Source of the DNA: Microbacterium marinum | GTDB lineage: Bacteria; Actinomycetota; Actinomycetes; Actinomycetales; Microbacteriaceae | Length of the DNA: 64,000 bases | Assembly: GCF_014204835.1 (NCBI RefSeq) | Contig: NZ_JACHMD010000001.1 | Span: 434,001 to 498,000 of the forward strand | Direction: 5' to 3' | Part shown: positions 34,764-42,861 of the stretch, piece by piece | Numbering within the stretch: the first letter of the stretch is position 1 | Layout of the letters: every line of letters begins with the position of its first letter | Notes under the pieces: model-generated | Told to the model about the DNA's origin: nothing | Database searches by the model: none | Seen by the model: the letters and a program-made list of their open reading frames with translations, nothing else | Translations under genes and position numbers: made by a program

Positions 34764-36638
34764 TTGGACGCCAAGACCTACCCACTGCAGGAGATCCTCA
34801 AGCCCGAGCGCCGCTACGTGATCCCTACTTTCCAGAGGGACTACGAGTGGACACGGAAGGGTCAGTGGGAGTTGCTCTTTGATGACCTTGCCACCACGGC
34901 CGACCGGCTCATCGATGTCCGGACGAGTGGAGAGGAAGGCTCGAAGCTCAAGTCGAAAGAGCAGTCGATTTCTCCACACTTCCTGGGCGCGATCGTGTGC
35001 GCGAGCCTTCCTTTCGCGACGGGGGGCGTTGCGCTGCGATCAGTCATTGACGGCCAGCAGCGGCTCACGACCATACAGCTGCTCGTCCGCGGCCTCCTCG
35101 ATGTGCTGAACGAGACTGGCAGCGAGCGTGCGAAGTCCGTCAGGCGGATGCTCTTCAACCCTGACGATGTCGTCGAGGCGCCCGACGAGATCTACAAGCT
35201 GTGGCCACGGCGCAAGGATCGAGAGGTCTGGCCTTCCGCAATGGGGGATCTCGAAACCGACGCTAAAACGGACCACCTCTATCTGGAGGCGAGGCGGTAT
35301 TTCGCCGAGGCGTCGAGAGAGTACGCCCTCGTCGAGGATGAGGTGGACCCGACTCGGTTGGCCGCTTTGGCAGACGCAGTGTCGAGCCTGTTCAAACTGG
35401 TTGTCATTGATCTCGACGAGAACGACGATGCCCAGGTGATCTTCGAGGTCCTCAACGGCAGGCAGACTCCGTTGTCTGCGATCGACCTGGTCAAGAACCT
35501 TCTCTTCCTACGCGCTGAACTCGATGAAGAGGACGTCGAGTCGCTATACAACGCGTACTGGGCACAGTTTGACGACAAGTGGTGGAAGGAGAATGTGGGG
35601 CGAGGCCACGCTGCGCGGGGACGTCGCGATGTACTGCTCTCCGTTTGGCTTACGGCCGCGCTCGGCGAGGAGGCCAACGTCGGGCACCTCTACCGAGAGG
35701 CAAGGACGTATCTCAACGACGGCCCGTCGACAGAGCAGGCTCTCGAGGAGTTGAACGCCTTCGCGGAGGCGTACCAAACCATCTACGAGAGGCTGCCGGC
35801 GCCCTCTCGGCGCCTCACCGTGGCATATCGAAGGCTCCGCGCGCTCGACATCACCACTGCGGTTCCGCTCCTGACGTGGCTCGCGACATTGGACGACTCA
35901 CAGCTGAGTCTGGACGACCATGTGCGGACCGTTCTGGCCATCGAGTCGTGGGCGCTTCGTCGCGCCTTCGTCGGCTGGCAGACCCGCGGCTACGGCTCAC
36001 TGCTGGCCAAGGTGCTGAAGGAGGCGAAGACTGCGCTGAGCGAGGGCCGCCCGATCGCAGACGAAGTTGAAGGAGCGCTCCAAGTAGGCGCGCTCGCCTG
36101 GCCGACCGACGACGACGTGCGCCGCGCGTTCGGGGGTCGACAGTTCTACAACGGGATGTCGCAGGCTCGCATCCGCCTGCTCCTCGGGTCGATCGACCAG
36201 CATCTTCGGGACGAGGACCCCCACGAGCCCGACGCAATCGTTGAGTACGACAACCTCCAGATCGAACACGTCATGCCTCGCTCGTGGGCAGCGCACTGGC
36301 CACTGCTAGCCGAGGACGCCACGCCCATCGTGGCGGATGAGTCCGATCCAGATTGGGTGGTCAGGAGCCGTGAGCGAAGTTCGGCGGTCGACCGCATCGG
36401 CAATCTCACCCTGGTCACAGGGACCTTCAATAACGAGGTGTCGAATCTGTCTTGGGACATCAAGCGCCCAGAGTTCCAGAAGCAGCGAAGCCTTGTGATC
36501 AACTACGCGATCGCCGCGTCAGACGCCTGGACTGAGAGCGAGATCGCGTCCAGATCGACGGACCTGGCTGAGGTTGCGATCCGCATTTGGGGACCACCAC
36601 CAGCAGCAGTGCCCGAGCCAGCGTCGCCGTTAGCTTGA
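34764..36638 (+). CDS. GmrSD-like type IV restriction enzyme (DUF262/DUF1524)
   Basis: A 624-aa fusion. The N-terminal DUF262 half has IPTFQRDYEW (20-29) and DGQQRLTT (96-103), the NTPase/ParB-like motif of GmrS. The C-terminal DUF1524 half has an HNH-type nuclease site, IEHVMPRSW (His502) with DRIGNLTLV following. GmrSD enzymes cut DNA carrying modified, often glucosylated, cytosines, so it would attack phages that evade DISARM by modification. The start is TTG with GAGGAG upstream. It is divergent from drmD inside the transposon. Its 3' end overlaps the convergent metallophosphoesterase by nine bases. Confidence 0.85.
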   Translation: MDAKTYPLQEILKPERRYVIPTFQRDYEWTRKGQWELLFDDLATTADRLIDVRTSGEEGSKLKSKEQSISPHFLGAIVCASLPFATGGVALRSVIDGQQRLTTIQLLVRGLLDVLNETGSERAKSVRRMLFNPDDVVEAPDEIYKLWPRRKDREVWPSAMGDLETDAKTDHLYLEARRYFAEASREYALVEDEVDPTRLAALADAVSSLFKLVVIDLDENDDAQVIFEVLNGRQTPLSAIDLVKNLLFLRAELDEEDVESLYNAYWAQFDDKWWKENVGRGHAARGRRDVLLSVWLTAALGEEANVGHLYREARTYLNDGPSTEQALEELNAFAEAYQTIYERLPAPSRRLTVAYRRLRALDITTAVPLLTWLATLDDSQLSLDDHVRTVLAIESWALRRAFVGWQTRGYGSLLAKVLKEAKTALSEGRPIADEVEGALQVGALAWPTDDDVRRAFGGRQFYNGMSQARIRLLLGSIDQHLRDEDPHEPDAIVEYDNLQIEHVMPRSWAAHWPLLAEDATPIVADESDPDWVVRSRERSSAVDRIGNLTLVTGTFNNEVSNLSWDIKRPEFQKQRSLVINYAIAASDAWTESEIASRSTDLAEVAIRIWGPPPAAVPEPASPLA

Positions 36639-37427
36639 GCGCCGTTCTGGCGAGGTCTGCGATTTGAGCGCCTCGAGCAGCTCTTCGAGGTGCATGTGGA
36701 GCACGTCGTAGGCCTGCATGTAGAACATGTGGTCCATGGCAGGCCACGGTGTGTCGTCGAGGTCGGCGAGGACCCCTCGAGCCTCGCGGATCGCTGTCTG
36801 CAGCCGAGTCTCGATTCCGGGCAGGCTCTGGATCCAGGCGTCGATGACGCTGAACGGGATCGGGGCGAAGTCGTGCGCGTCGACGCCCACGTGGAACTGA
36901 TGCCCGTTCGGGCCATAGTCCCGCGCGTGGGTGTGCCCGTGGATGAGCGGGATGCCGTCGTCCCAGCGTGGGCGATGCGACGTGTGTCGATCCTGTTCCT
37001 GGCTGTCGCCGGCGTAGGGGTAGTGCGAGGCGATGATCCGGTACCCGCGGCGGGTGCCCTCGATGACCTCCGGAAGGATCTCCCAGCCCGCCGCTTCGTA
37101 CTTGGGCAGGAATCGCTCGATCGCCCGTTTCGACTGTGTCGCGGGCGAGACACGATCGTGGTTCCCGGGCACGAGCAGCCTGCGCCCGTTGAGCCGAGCG
37201 GTGAGCCCGATCGATTCCTCGATCGGGCCGAGCGCCACATCGCCCAGATGAAGCACCACGCTGCCGGGCGGAACCTCGTCGTTCCATCGGCGGATGAGAT
37301 CCTCATCCATCTCCTCGACCGTGGCGAACGGTCGACCGGCGAGTTCGCTGATGCGGGCGTGGCTGAAGTGCGTGTCGGAGGTGACGAAGTCGACTTGATC
37401 GAAGTCGAAAGTCGGATAGTCAAGCAC
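36630..37427 (-). CDS. Metallophosphoesterase
   Basis: A 265-aa protein with all calcineurin-like phosphoesterase motifs in order: SDTHFSH, LHLGDVA, PGNHD, ASHYPY and HGHTH. These bind two metal ions and hydrolyse phosphodiesters or monoesters. The target is unknown; nuclease, cyclic-nucleotide or RNA-end activities are all known in the family. It shares an operon with two small unknown proteins upstream (37420-38248), overlapping the nearest by eight bases. Placement inside a defence-loaded transposon makes a defence role possible but unproved. Confidence 0.88.
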   Translation of the reverse strand: MLDYPTFDFDQVDFVTSDTHFSHARISELAGRPFATVEEMDEDLIRRWNDEVPPGSVVLHLGDVALGPIEESIGLTARLNGRRLLVPGNHDRVSPATQSKRAIERFLPKYEAAGWEILPEVIEGTRRGYRIIASHYPYAGDSQEQDRHTSHRPRWDDGIPLIHGHTHARDYGPNGHQFHVGVDAHDFAPIPFSVIDAWIQSLPGIETRLQTAIREARGVLADLDDTPWPAMDHMFYMQAYDVLHMHLEELLEALKSQTSPERRSS

Positions 37428-37824
37428 CGCGAACCTCGTCGTCGCCGTTCATGTCGAAGGCGCGCAGCAGGAGCCGTTCCACGTCGCTCACCGGCTCAGG
37501 AGGAAGATCCTTCATCTCGTCGCGGAGCCGATCCAGCGCCTGTTCGAGGAGCGGGCGGTTTTGGTCGCGCCATGCGCGGATCCCAGAATCGCGCAGGAGG
37601 CCGGACTCTGCGCTCCCCTCGTAGCCGAGCAGCAGCTCGGTGTCGATAACCGACGCCATGACACGGGCATCGACGTTGGGCGACGAGCGCAGGCTCGACA
37701 GGTGGGTGACGGCATCCGAGCCAGTCACGTCGATGCGGTAGCGCTGGATGTCGCCGAACTCGGTCGCCTCGGTCTCGATATGGGAGACCGTGATGGTGCG
37801 ACCGCCAATGATGAGCTCTCGCAC
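37420..37824 (-). CDS. Unknown protein in metallophosphoesterase cluster
   Basis: A 134-aa soluble protein of no recognised family. It opens with beta-strand-like residues (RELIIGGRTITVSHIETEA) and ends in a charged helical stretch (LLEQALDRLRDEMKDL). The start is GTG, with GAGGAGGAC just upstream; the open frame runs 21 codons further without a better ribosome site. It overlaps the metallophosphoesterase start by eight bases, so the two are translationally coupled and may act together. Confidence 0.7.
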   Translation of the reverse strand: MRELIIGGRTITVSHIETEATEFGDIQRYRIDVTGSDAVTHLSSLRSSPNVDARVMASVIDTELLLGYEGSAESGLLRDSGIRAWRDQNRPLLEQALDRLRDEMKDLPPEPVSDVERLLLRAFDMNGDDEVRGA

Positions 37825-37852
37825 GTGTCCTCCTCGATCCGAACTGGCCAAT

Positions 37853-38248
37853 CTACTCGGACTCGGTTCGGTTCGCCTCGGCCACAACGTCGACGCGTCC
37901 TGGCCGGACGATGTCGTCGTATCCGGGGACGAACGCTATCGTTCCGAGCCGGGTCCAGTAGCTGATGAGCCATCGCTGGAGCAGGTCGCGTTGTTCGTGG
38001 CGTTCGAAGAGTGTCCGTCCGGGATCCTCGATCGCGGCATCCCAATCGTCGATCTCGAAGACCGCCTCGATGAGTTCGGCGCACGTGGGTCCGTTGCCAC
38101 GTTCGTCCCACCAGGCCACCGTGAGCATGCCGGCGCGATTGGCAGTCGAGGTTCCGCCGGGCTCATCGATCGTCCCAAGGAGGGCGCCGAGGTACGGGTC
38201 CTCAGCCGCAGTCGCGAATGCCTCGTAGCGGTCCTCGGCAACGCTCAT
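37853..38248 (-). CDS. Unknown acidic protein, first gene of metallophosphoesterase cluster
   Basis: A 131-aa acidic protein with no signal peptide or membrane segment. It has several Trp residues (VAWWDERG, DDWDAAIEDPG, RWLISYW) and no recognised motif. It lies 28 bp upstream of the 134-aa gene on the same strand, so the three genes probably form one operon. AGGAAGGATG precedes or overlaps the start region, supporting this ATG. Function unknown. Confidence 0.65.
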   Translation of the reverse strand: MSVAEDRYEAFATAAEDPYLGALLGTIDEPGGTSTANRAGMLTVAWWDERGNGPTCAELIEAVFEIDDWDAAIEDPGRTLFERHEQRDLLQRWLISYWTRLGTIAFVPGYDDIVRPGRVDVVAEANRTESE

Positions 38249-38300
38249 AGAGGAAGGATGCCATACCGATTAGGCATTCGAGGGCCTTCGTGAGTGTCTA

Positions 38301-38708
38301 CTAGCGATGCGCCGTGGTTGCTTCCCACTGGATGGTGAAAGTTCCGGCTGCGCGTGCGTCTGCCTCTGCTTCAAGCCGTAGTGCGTAGTCCCATGTCGGG
38401 TGCACTGCGCGCTGATAGATCCTGATCCGCTCGGGGGTGACCTCATCCGTTCGCCGGACAAGCCCCAACTGCTTTAGGCGCTTCAGCAGGGCGTGGATCG
38501 TGCTGGTCGACAGTCCAGTGGCATTCGCCACGGACGGAGTAGAGAACTTCCCGTCGGAGGAACGCGCGATCTCAGCCATGAGCGCGAGCATGTGGTTGCT
38601 GCCAAAGGCAAGCTTCGAGAGCTCCTCGCTCTGTTCGCTCGGCACGGTCTCCACCGCCTCATTTTCGCATGAGGCGCTCAACGCAGCAGGAGCATCGCAG
38701 GACGGCAT
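38301..38708 (-). CDS. Winged helix-turn-helix regulator
   Basis: A protein of about 135 aa. The middle part has a MarR/IclR-like winged helix: LALMAEIARSSDGKFSTPSVANATGLSTSTIHALLKRLKQLGLVRR. Two starts are possible: the ATG taken here or one 13 codons earlier (38747). It is divergent from the tns operon and upstream of the metallophosphoesterase cluster, so it could control transposition, the cluster, or itself. The gap to tnsA contains GACTC repeats around a TTAACGACTCAAGAGTTAG segment (about 38857-38875) that might be its operator. Confidence 0.7.
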   Translation of the reverse strand: MPSCDAPAALSASCENEAVETVPSEQSEELSKLAFGSNHMLALMAEIARSSDGKFSTPSVANATGLSTSTIHALLKRLKQLGLVRRTDEVTPERIRIYQRAVHPTWDYALRLEAEADARAAGTFTIQWEATTAHR

Positions 38709-38906
38709 CCAACGGCGTGGCGCATGTTGTGTATCTGACGCCCCCAAGCGTAAATGTCACATTCACTACTCGCCTCCTCCGCCGTGCGAGAAGCCTCGAA
38801 CACGAGTACCTCGGCACGCGTGTCGAAGCTGCGGATCGTCGGTGATGTCCGTACGTTAACGACTCAAGAGTTAGGACTCTATGTTCGTGATTTTTGGGAG
38901 ATGGAC

Positions 38907-39629
38907 ATGTCAGCGTCCTCGTCGCGTTACACGCTGAGATTTGATCGGGATGACCTCGAACGGGGCGAGCTCTCGGACCTGGACGCCCCCCATGTCTTCG
39001 AGGCCGAGCCTCGGCGGACGTTCCGCTGGCATCGGGGACAGCGCCACTACCCAGGGCGCTACTGGTCCGCAACGACGGAGGGCTTCGTCGGATACGAAAG
39101 CCGCCTCGAACTCGCGGCGCTGCTCCTCGAGGACTTCGACCACCGAGCCGTTCGGATCGCCTCGCAGCCGTTCGAGCTGATCGCTGACCGCGACGGCGTC
39201 GAGCGAAGCTACGTGCCCGACTACATGATCGAGCACAACGACCACCGATTCACGGTGATCGAGGTCAAGCCCAACCGCCGGCTGGAGGACCCGGAGATCG
39301 AGGGCGCTCTCAGGTGGGCAGGCGACATCATCCAGTCGCGTGGCTGGGCATATCGAATCGTCACCGAACCCGACCCGGCACTCCTTTCCAACATTCGGTT
39401 CCTGGCGGGCTACAGGCGTCTCTGGCAGTTCCCTCAGCGAGACGTCGACCTGGTCGAGGCGGCCACTCGCGAAGCACCCACACTCGGCGCGGCTCTGCGG
39501 AATGCGGGCGCAGCCTTGGGCGACATTCCCTATGCGCGAGCGGTCGTGCTCCACCTGCTCTGGCGCCACTCGATTCTCTGCGACCTCACATCCGTCCTTG
39601 CCAACCACACCCAATTGGAGATGCCATGA
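38907..39629 (+). CDS. tnsA: TnsA-like transposon endonuclease
   Basis: A 240-aa nuclease that cuts the 5' strands at transposon ends, allowing cut-and-paste movement. The restriction-enzyme-like site is complete: Glu64 (GYESRLE), Asp105 (VPDYMI), and Glu119/Lys121 (IEVKP). The spacing resembles that of Tn7 TnsA. The ATG at 38907 has GGGAG seven bases upstream; the open frame extends back to 38754, but that part is unlike TnsA. The stop overlaps the tnsB start (ATGA). Its presence implies the element moves without replication. Confidence 0.9.
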   Translation: MSASSSRYTLRFDRDDLERGELSDLDAPHVFEAEPRRTFRWHRGQRHYPGRYWSATTEGFVGYESRLELAALLLEDFDHRAVRIASQPFELIADRDGVERSYVPDYMIEHNDHRFTVIEVKPNRRLEDPEIEGALRWAGDIIQSRGWAYRIVTEPDPALLSNIRFLAGYRRLWQFPQRDVDLVEAATREAPTLGAALRNAGAALGDIPYARAVVLHLLWRHSILCDLTSVLANHTQLEMP

Positions 39630-41743
39630 GCCATAGCTTCGACATTCGAGTCGGCAGCACCGTCTCGTATGACGGCTGCCTCTGCACCGTCATCGAGATC
39701 GCCGGCGACGCCGTCGTGCTCGTCGACGGCGCCAAGAGAACCCGACGGGTTCGACTCGTCGAACTCCTTCGCGACGCGACCGACGCATTCGGACTGCCGT
39801 CGGAGGAGGCCGCACTCACACCGCTCGCGCTGATCTGGGCGGACGCGACGGAGGCGCAACGCGATGAGGCGCGAAGGAAGGCGGCGCATATTCGCGAGAT
39901 GCGCACCGGCTTCGCGTCGGGGCTGCCGACACTCGCTCAGCCGAACGAGCCTCGACCGGAGTACAACCCGAAGCTCACAACCATCCACGAGCGTCGCCGC
40001 ACCAAGGCTGCAGAGCTCGGAGTCAGTCCGAAGACGTTGAAGCGCTGGGACGATCGATTCGACGAAGGCGAAGATCTCGCGCTGCTCGACTTCCGGAAGA
40101 CGTCCTGGACGCCGGCCCTCTCCGGCCTAGATCCGCGCTGGGTCGACATGTGCCGCCGTGTCGTTGAGGAGAACGTGCGCGGCGCCAAGCGCAGTGTTAC
40201 GACCACGCTTGCGATCGTGCTGGCAAGAGTCAACCGGGAGTACCCGGATGCCGACGTGCGGATCCCATCCGAGTCCACCGCTCGCGATGCGGTCGCCGAG
40301 CTCACCCGGGGCAAGGGGACGTTCGGCGCGAGCATGCGCGCGCAGCGGTCCATCGACACGCGGCCGCCAGTGCCATACGGGCGGTTGGTCGCGACAAGAC
40401 CCGGTGAGTACGTCGTCCTCGACACCACACCCCTCAACGTCTTCGGCGTCGCGCCGGTCACCGGCAAGTGGATGCGCGCCGAGTTGACCGTCGCCCTCGA
40501 CCTCTACGACCGGTCGATCCTCGGGCTTCGCCTTGCACCTGTCTCGACCAAGGCGGTGGATGTCGCGGGAGTGCTGATGGAGGCGCTCATGCCCCGCGAG
40601 ATGCCGGCGGAGTGGGGCGACCGAGCGACCTGGCCGTTCCACGGCGTACCCGAGAACATCGTCATCGATGTCGAGAACCTCAAGGCGCTGCGGTTCCGGC
40701 GTCCCGGCATCCTTCCCGACACGATCATCATCGATCACGGTAAGCCGTTCATGTCGATCCACGTGGCGAGCGTGTGCCAGCGACTCGGGATCTCCATCCA
40801 GCCCGCGCACGTCTATACCGGCACCGACAAGGCGTGGGTGGAACGGTGGTTCCGCACCATCAACGAGGTGCTGCAAGAGCTACCCGGCTACAAGGGCTCA
40901 GACATCGCCTCGAGGGGTGAGGCGCCCGAGGTGGAAGCCGTCTACACGATCCCGCAACTGGAGCAGATCCTCCGAGAGTGGATCGCGACGATCTACCACG
41001 TGCGCCCACACGACGGACTTGTCGACTCGCAGCTGCCAGCGGCCAAGATGAGCCCCGCTCAGAAGTTCGAGCAGGGGATCGCGGTGGCCGGCCGCATCCG
41101 TGTGCCGTCAAACCCGAACCTGCTCCTCGAGATGCTCCCCGTCGTGAAGCGCAAGTTCAACCACTATGGCGTCGAGGTCGGCACCCTCCGATACAACGGT
41201 GACATCGTCGGGAAGTACTACGACCGATCGCGGGCGATGGCGAAGAGCAAGCGGAAGTGGCAGTTCTCGGTGAACCCCGACGACTTCTCGCAGATCTACT
41301 TCAACGACCCGGACGACAACTCCTGGCACGTGCTGCGCTGGGAGCACGCGCCGAAGGTCCCGGTGCCGTTCAGCTTTGACGCCCTCGAGTACGCCAAGGG
41401 CATAGCTCTCGACCGTCGCAACGGTGTGAATGTGTCCGAAGTGCTCGGTGAACTCCTCGAACGGTGGGGTGCAGGCCGTGCGAGCACGCCCGCCGAGAAG
41501 CGCATCAGCGCGCGACTTGCCGCCCAGCTCGCTGAGACCGCGGACGGCCCGGACAGCCCGTTCTTCCCGCACATCGCCAAGCAGATCGCGCAGCAGATGG
41601 CTGGACCGGATCTGAGCGAGGAGCTGGGCATGGTCTCGCTCTCACCACCACCGGCGAGCGAAAACGACGATCCTCTCGCCCTCACCGCTGACGAGCTCAT
41701 CGAAGAGGACCTCGATGACATCGACCTTCTGGAGGACCTGTGA
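39626..41743 (+). CDS. tnsB: TnsB-like DDE transposase
   Basis: A 705-aa transposase of the Mu/Tn7 integrase type. The DDE triad is visible: Asp266 (VVLDTTP), Asp370 (IIIDHGKPF) and Glu406 (KAWVERWF), with 35 residues between the last two. A helix-turn-helix region (LGVSPKTLKRWDDRF, around residue 133) precedes the catalytic core and likely binds the TGTCCA sites at the transposon ends. An acidic tail (EEDLDDIDLLEDL) may contact TnsC. The start overlaps the tnsA stop. The frame extends upstream to 39314, but that is tnsA in another frame. Confidence 0.95.
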   Translation: MSHSFDIRVGSTVSYDGCLCTVIEIAGDAVVLVDGAKRTRRVRLVELLRDATDAFGLPSEEAALTPLALIWADATEAQRDEARRKAAHIREMRTGFASGLPTLAQPNEPRPEYNPKLTTIHERRRTKAAELGVSPKTLKRWDDRFDEGEDLALLDFRKTSWTPALSGLDPRWVDMCRRVVEENVRGAKRSVTTTLAIVLARVNREYPDADVRIPSESTARDAVAELTRGKGTFGASMRAQRSIDTRPPVPYGRLVATRPGEYVVLDTTPLNVFGVAPVTGKWMRAELTVALDLYDRSILGLRLAPVSTKAVDVAGVLMEALMPREMPAEWGDRATWPFHGVPENIVIDVENLKALRFRRPGILPDTIIIDHGKPFMSIHVASVCQRLGISIQPAHVYTGTDKAWVERWFRTINEVLQELPGYKGSDIASRGEAPEVEAVYTIPQLEQILREWIATIYHVRPHDGLVDSQLPAAKMSPAQKFEQGIAVAGRIRVPSNPNLLLEMLPVVKRKFNHYGVEVGTLRYNGDIVGKYYDRSRAMAKSKRKWQFSVNPDDFSQIYFNDPDDNSWHVLRWEHAPKVPVPFSFDALEYAKGIALDRRNGVNVSEVLGELLERWGAGRASTPAEKRISARLAAQLAETADGPDSPFFPHIAKQIAQQMAGPDLSEELGMVSLSPPPASENDDPLALTADELIEEDLDDIDLLEDL

Positions 41744-42861
41744 TCCTTCCGCTTGAGCGCGACGAACTTCTCTCTCGCTGGGAGGGGTGGCGGGACTTCG
41801 CCGAAGCGCCAGCCCTTGAGCAGCCCGAGCGGCTGTCGGTGAAGCAGATCGAGGAGCTCAGCGAGGACGCGCGTGTCGTCTACGACTACCACCGCGAGCG
41901 ATACCACGCGAACTTCCTGGTGAAGACTCCGCAGGTCGTGAGGTTGAACGGACGCCTCTGGGACCTGCTCGATGCGAACCAACAGGGCCCGTCACGGGTG
42001 AAGGGCGCCGCCGTCATCGACTCGCCACCCGGACTGGGCAAGACCACCGCAGTCGACGCGTTCGGGCGGGCGTTTCACCAACGGCAGATCCTGCGGCACG
42101 GGCGTGACTTCGACGACGGGCAGACGCTCCACATCCCCGTCTGCAGGGTCGCGTTTTCCGGGAACACGACGACGCGTGCGTTGAACGAGTCCATCCTGAA
42201 CTTCTACAACCATCCTTCCGCCGACGCCTCGAGGAGCCGATACCTGCGCAACCGAAACCTGGCTGCGCTGGCAGCCGAGTCGGTCCGCCGTCACGGCACA
42301 CGGTTGATCATCGTCGATGACGTGCACTTCCTGAAGATCCACACCGACGAGGGAGTCGCGCTGGCCAACGAGCTGAAGTGGCTCGCCAACGAGTACCCGG
42401 CGACCTTCCTATTCACGGGCGTCAACATGAGCAGCACAGGGCTGCTCAGCGAAAGCAAGACCGACAAGAAACTCGCGATGTCGCAGATCGCGAGACGTTG
42501 GACACGCCTGACTCTCCCGCCATTCGCGCACCCAGTCGGTGAGCACCGAAAGACCTGGATGACCTTGCTGGGCGCGATCGACTCGCGCCTCGTTCTCGCC
42601 AACGCGCGACCGCACATGCTCCGCGAGCAAGCGGACTACCTCTACGAACGCTCAACCGGAATGATCGGCTCGCTCTTCAAACTGATCACCCTCGGCGCCG
42701 TGCACGCCATGCGTGACGGCACTGAGGAACTGACCCGTGCGGTGCTGGACGAGATCGACATCGACGTGGCGGCCGAGGATGCGCGCGAGGCCGTTGCAAT
42801 GGAGCTCGAGGAGAAGAAGCTCGCGGCCGCCAAACGGAGCAAGCCTCGGTCCGTCGCATGA
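41740..42861 (+). CDS. tnsC: TnsC-like AAA+ transposition regulator
   Basis: A 373-aa AAA+ ATPase that links target choice to the transposase. Walker A is DSPPGLGKTT (Lys101) and Walker B is LIIVDDVHF (Asp193). The start is GTG overlapping the tnsB stop, and the stop overlaps the tniQ start (ATGA), so all four genes are translationally coupled. In Tn7 the equivalent forms filaments on DNA, recruited by the targeting protein, and also provides target immunity. Length and neighbours leave little doubt. Confidence 0.93.
   Translation: MILPLERDELLSRWEGWRDFAEAPALEQPERLSVKQIEELSEDARVVYDYHRERYHANFLVKTPQVVRLNGRLWDLLDANQQGPSRVKGAAVIDSPPGLGKTTAVDAFGRAFHQRQILRHGRDFDDGQTLHIPVCRVAFSGNTTTRALNESILNFYNHPSADASRSRYLRNRNLAALAAESVRRHGTRLIIVDDVHFLKIHTDEGVALANELKWLANEYPATFLFTGVNMSSTGLLSESKTDKKLAMSQIARRWTRLTLPPFAHPVGEHRKTWMTLLGAIDSRLVLANARPHMLREQADYLYERSTGMIGSLFKLITLGAVHAMRDGTEELTRAVLDEIDIDVAAEDAREAVAMELEEKKLAAAKRSKPRSVA

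Noticed and set aside
39314..39625. N-terminal extension of the transposase
   Set aside because: It overlaps tnsA in another frame and is unlike any TnsB; the ATG at 39626 overlaps the tnsA stop and fits the family.
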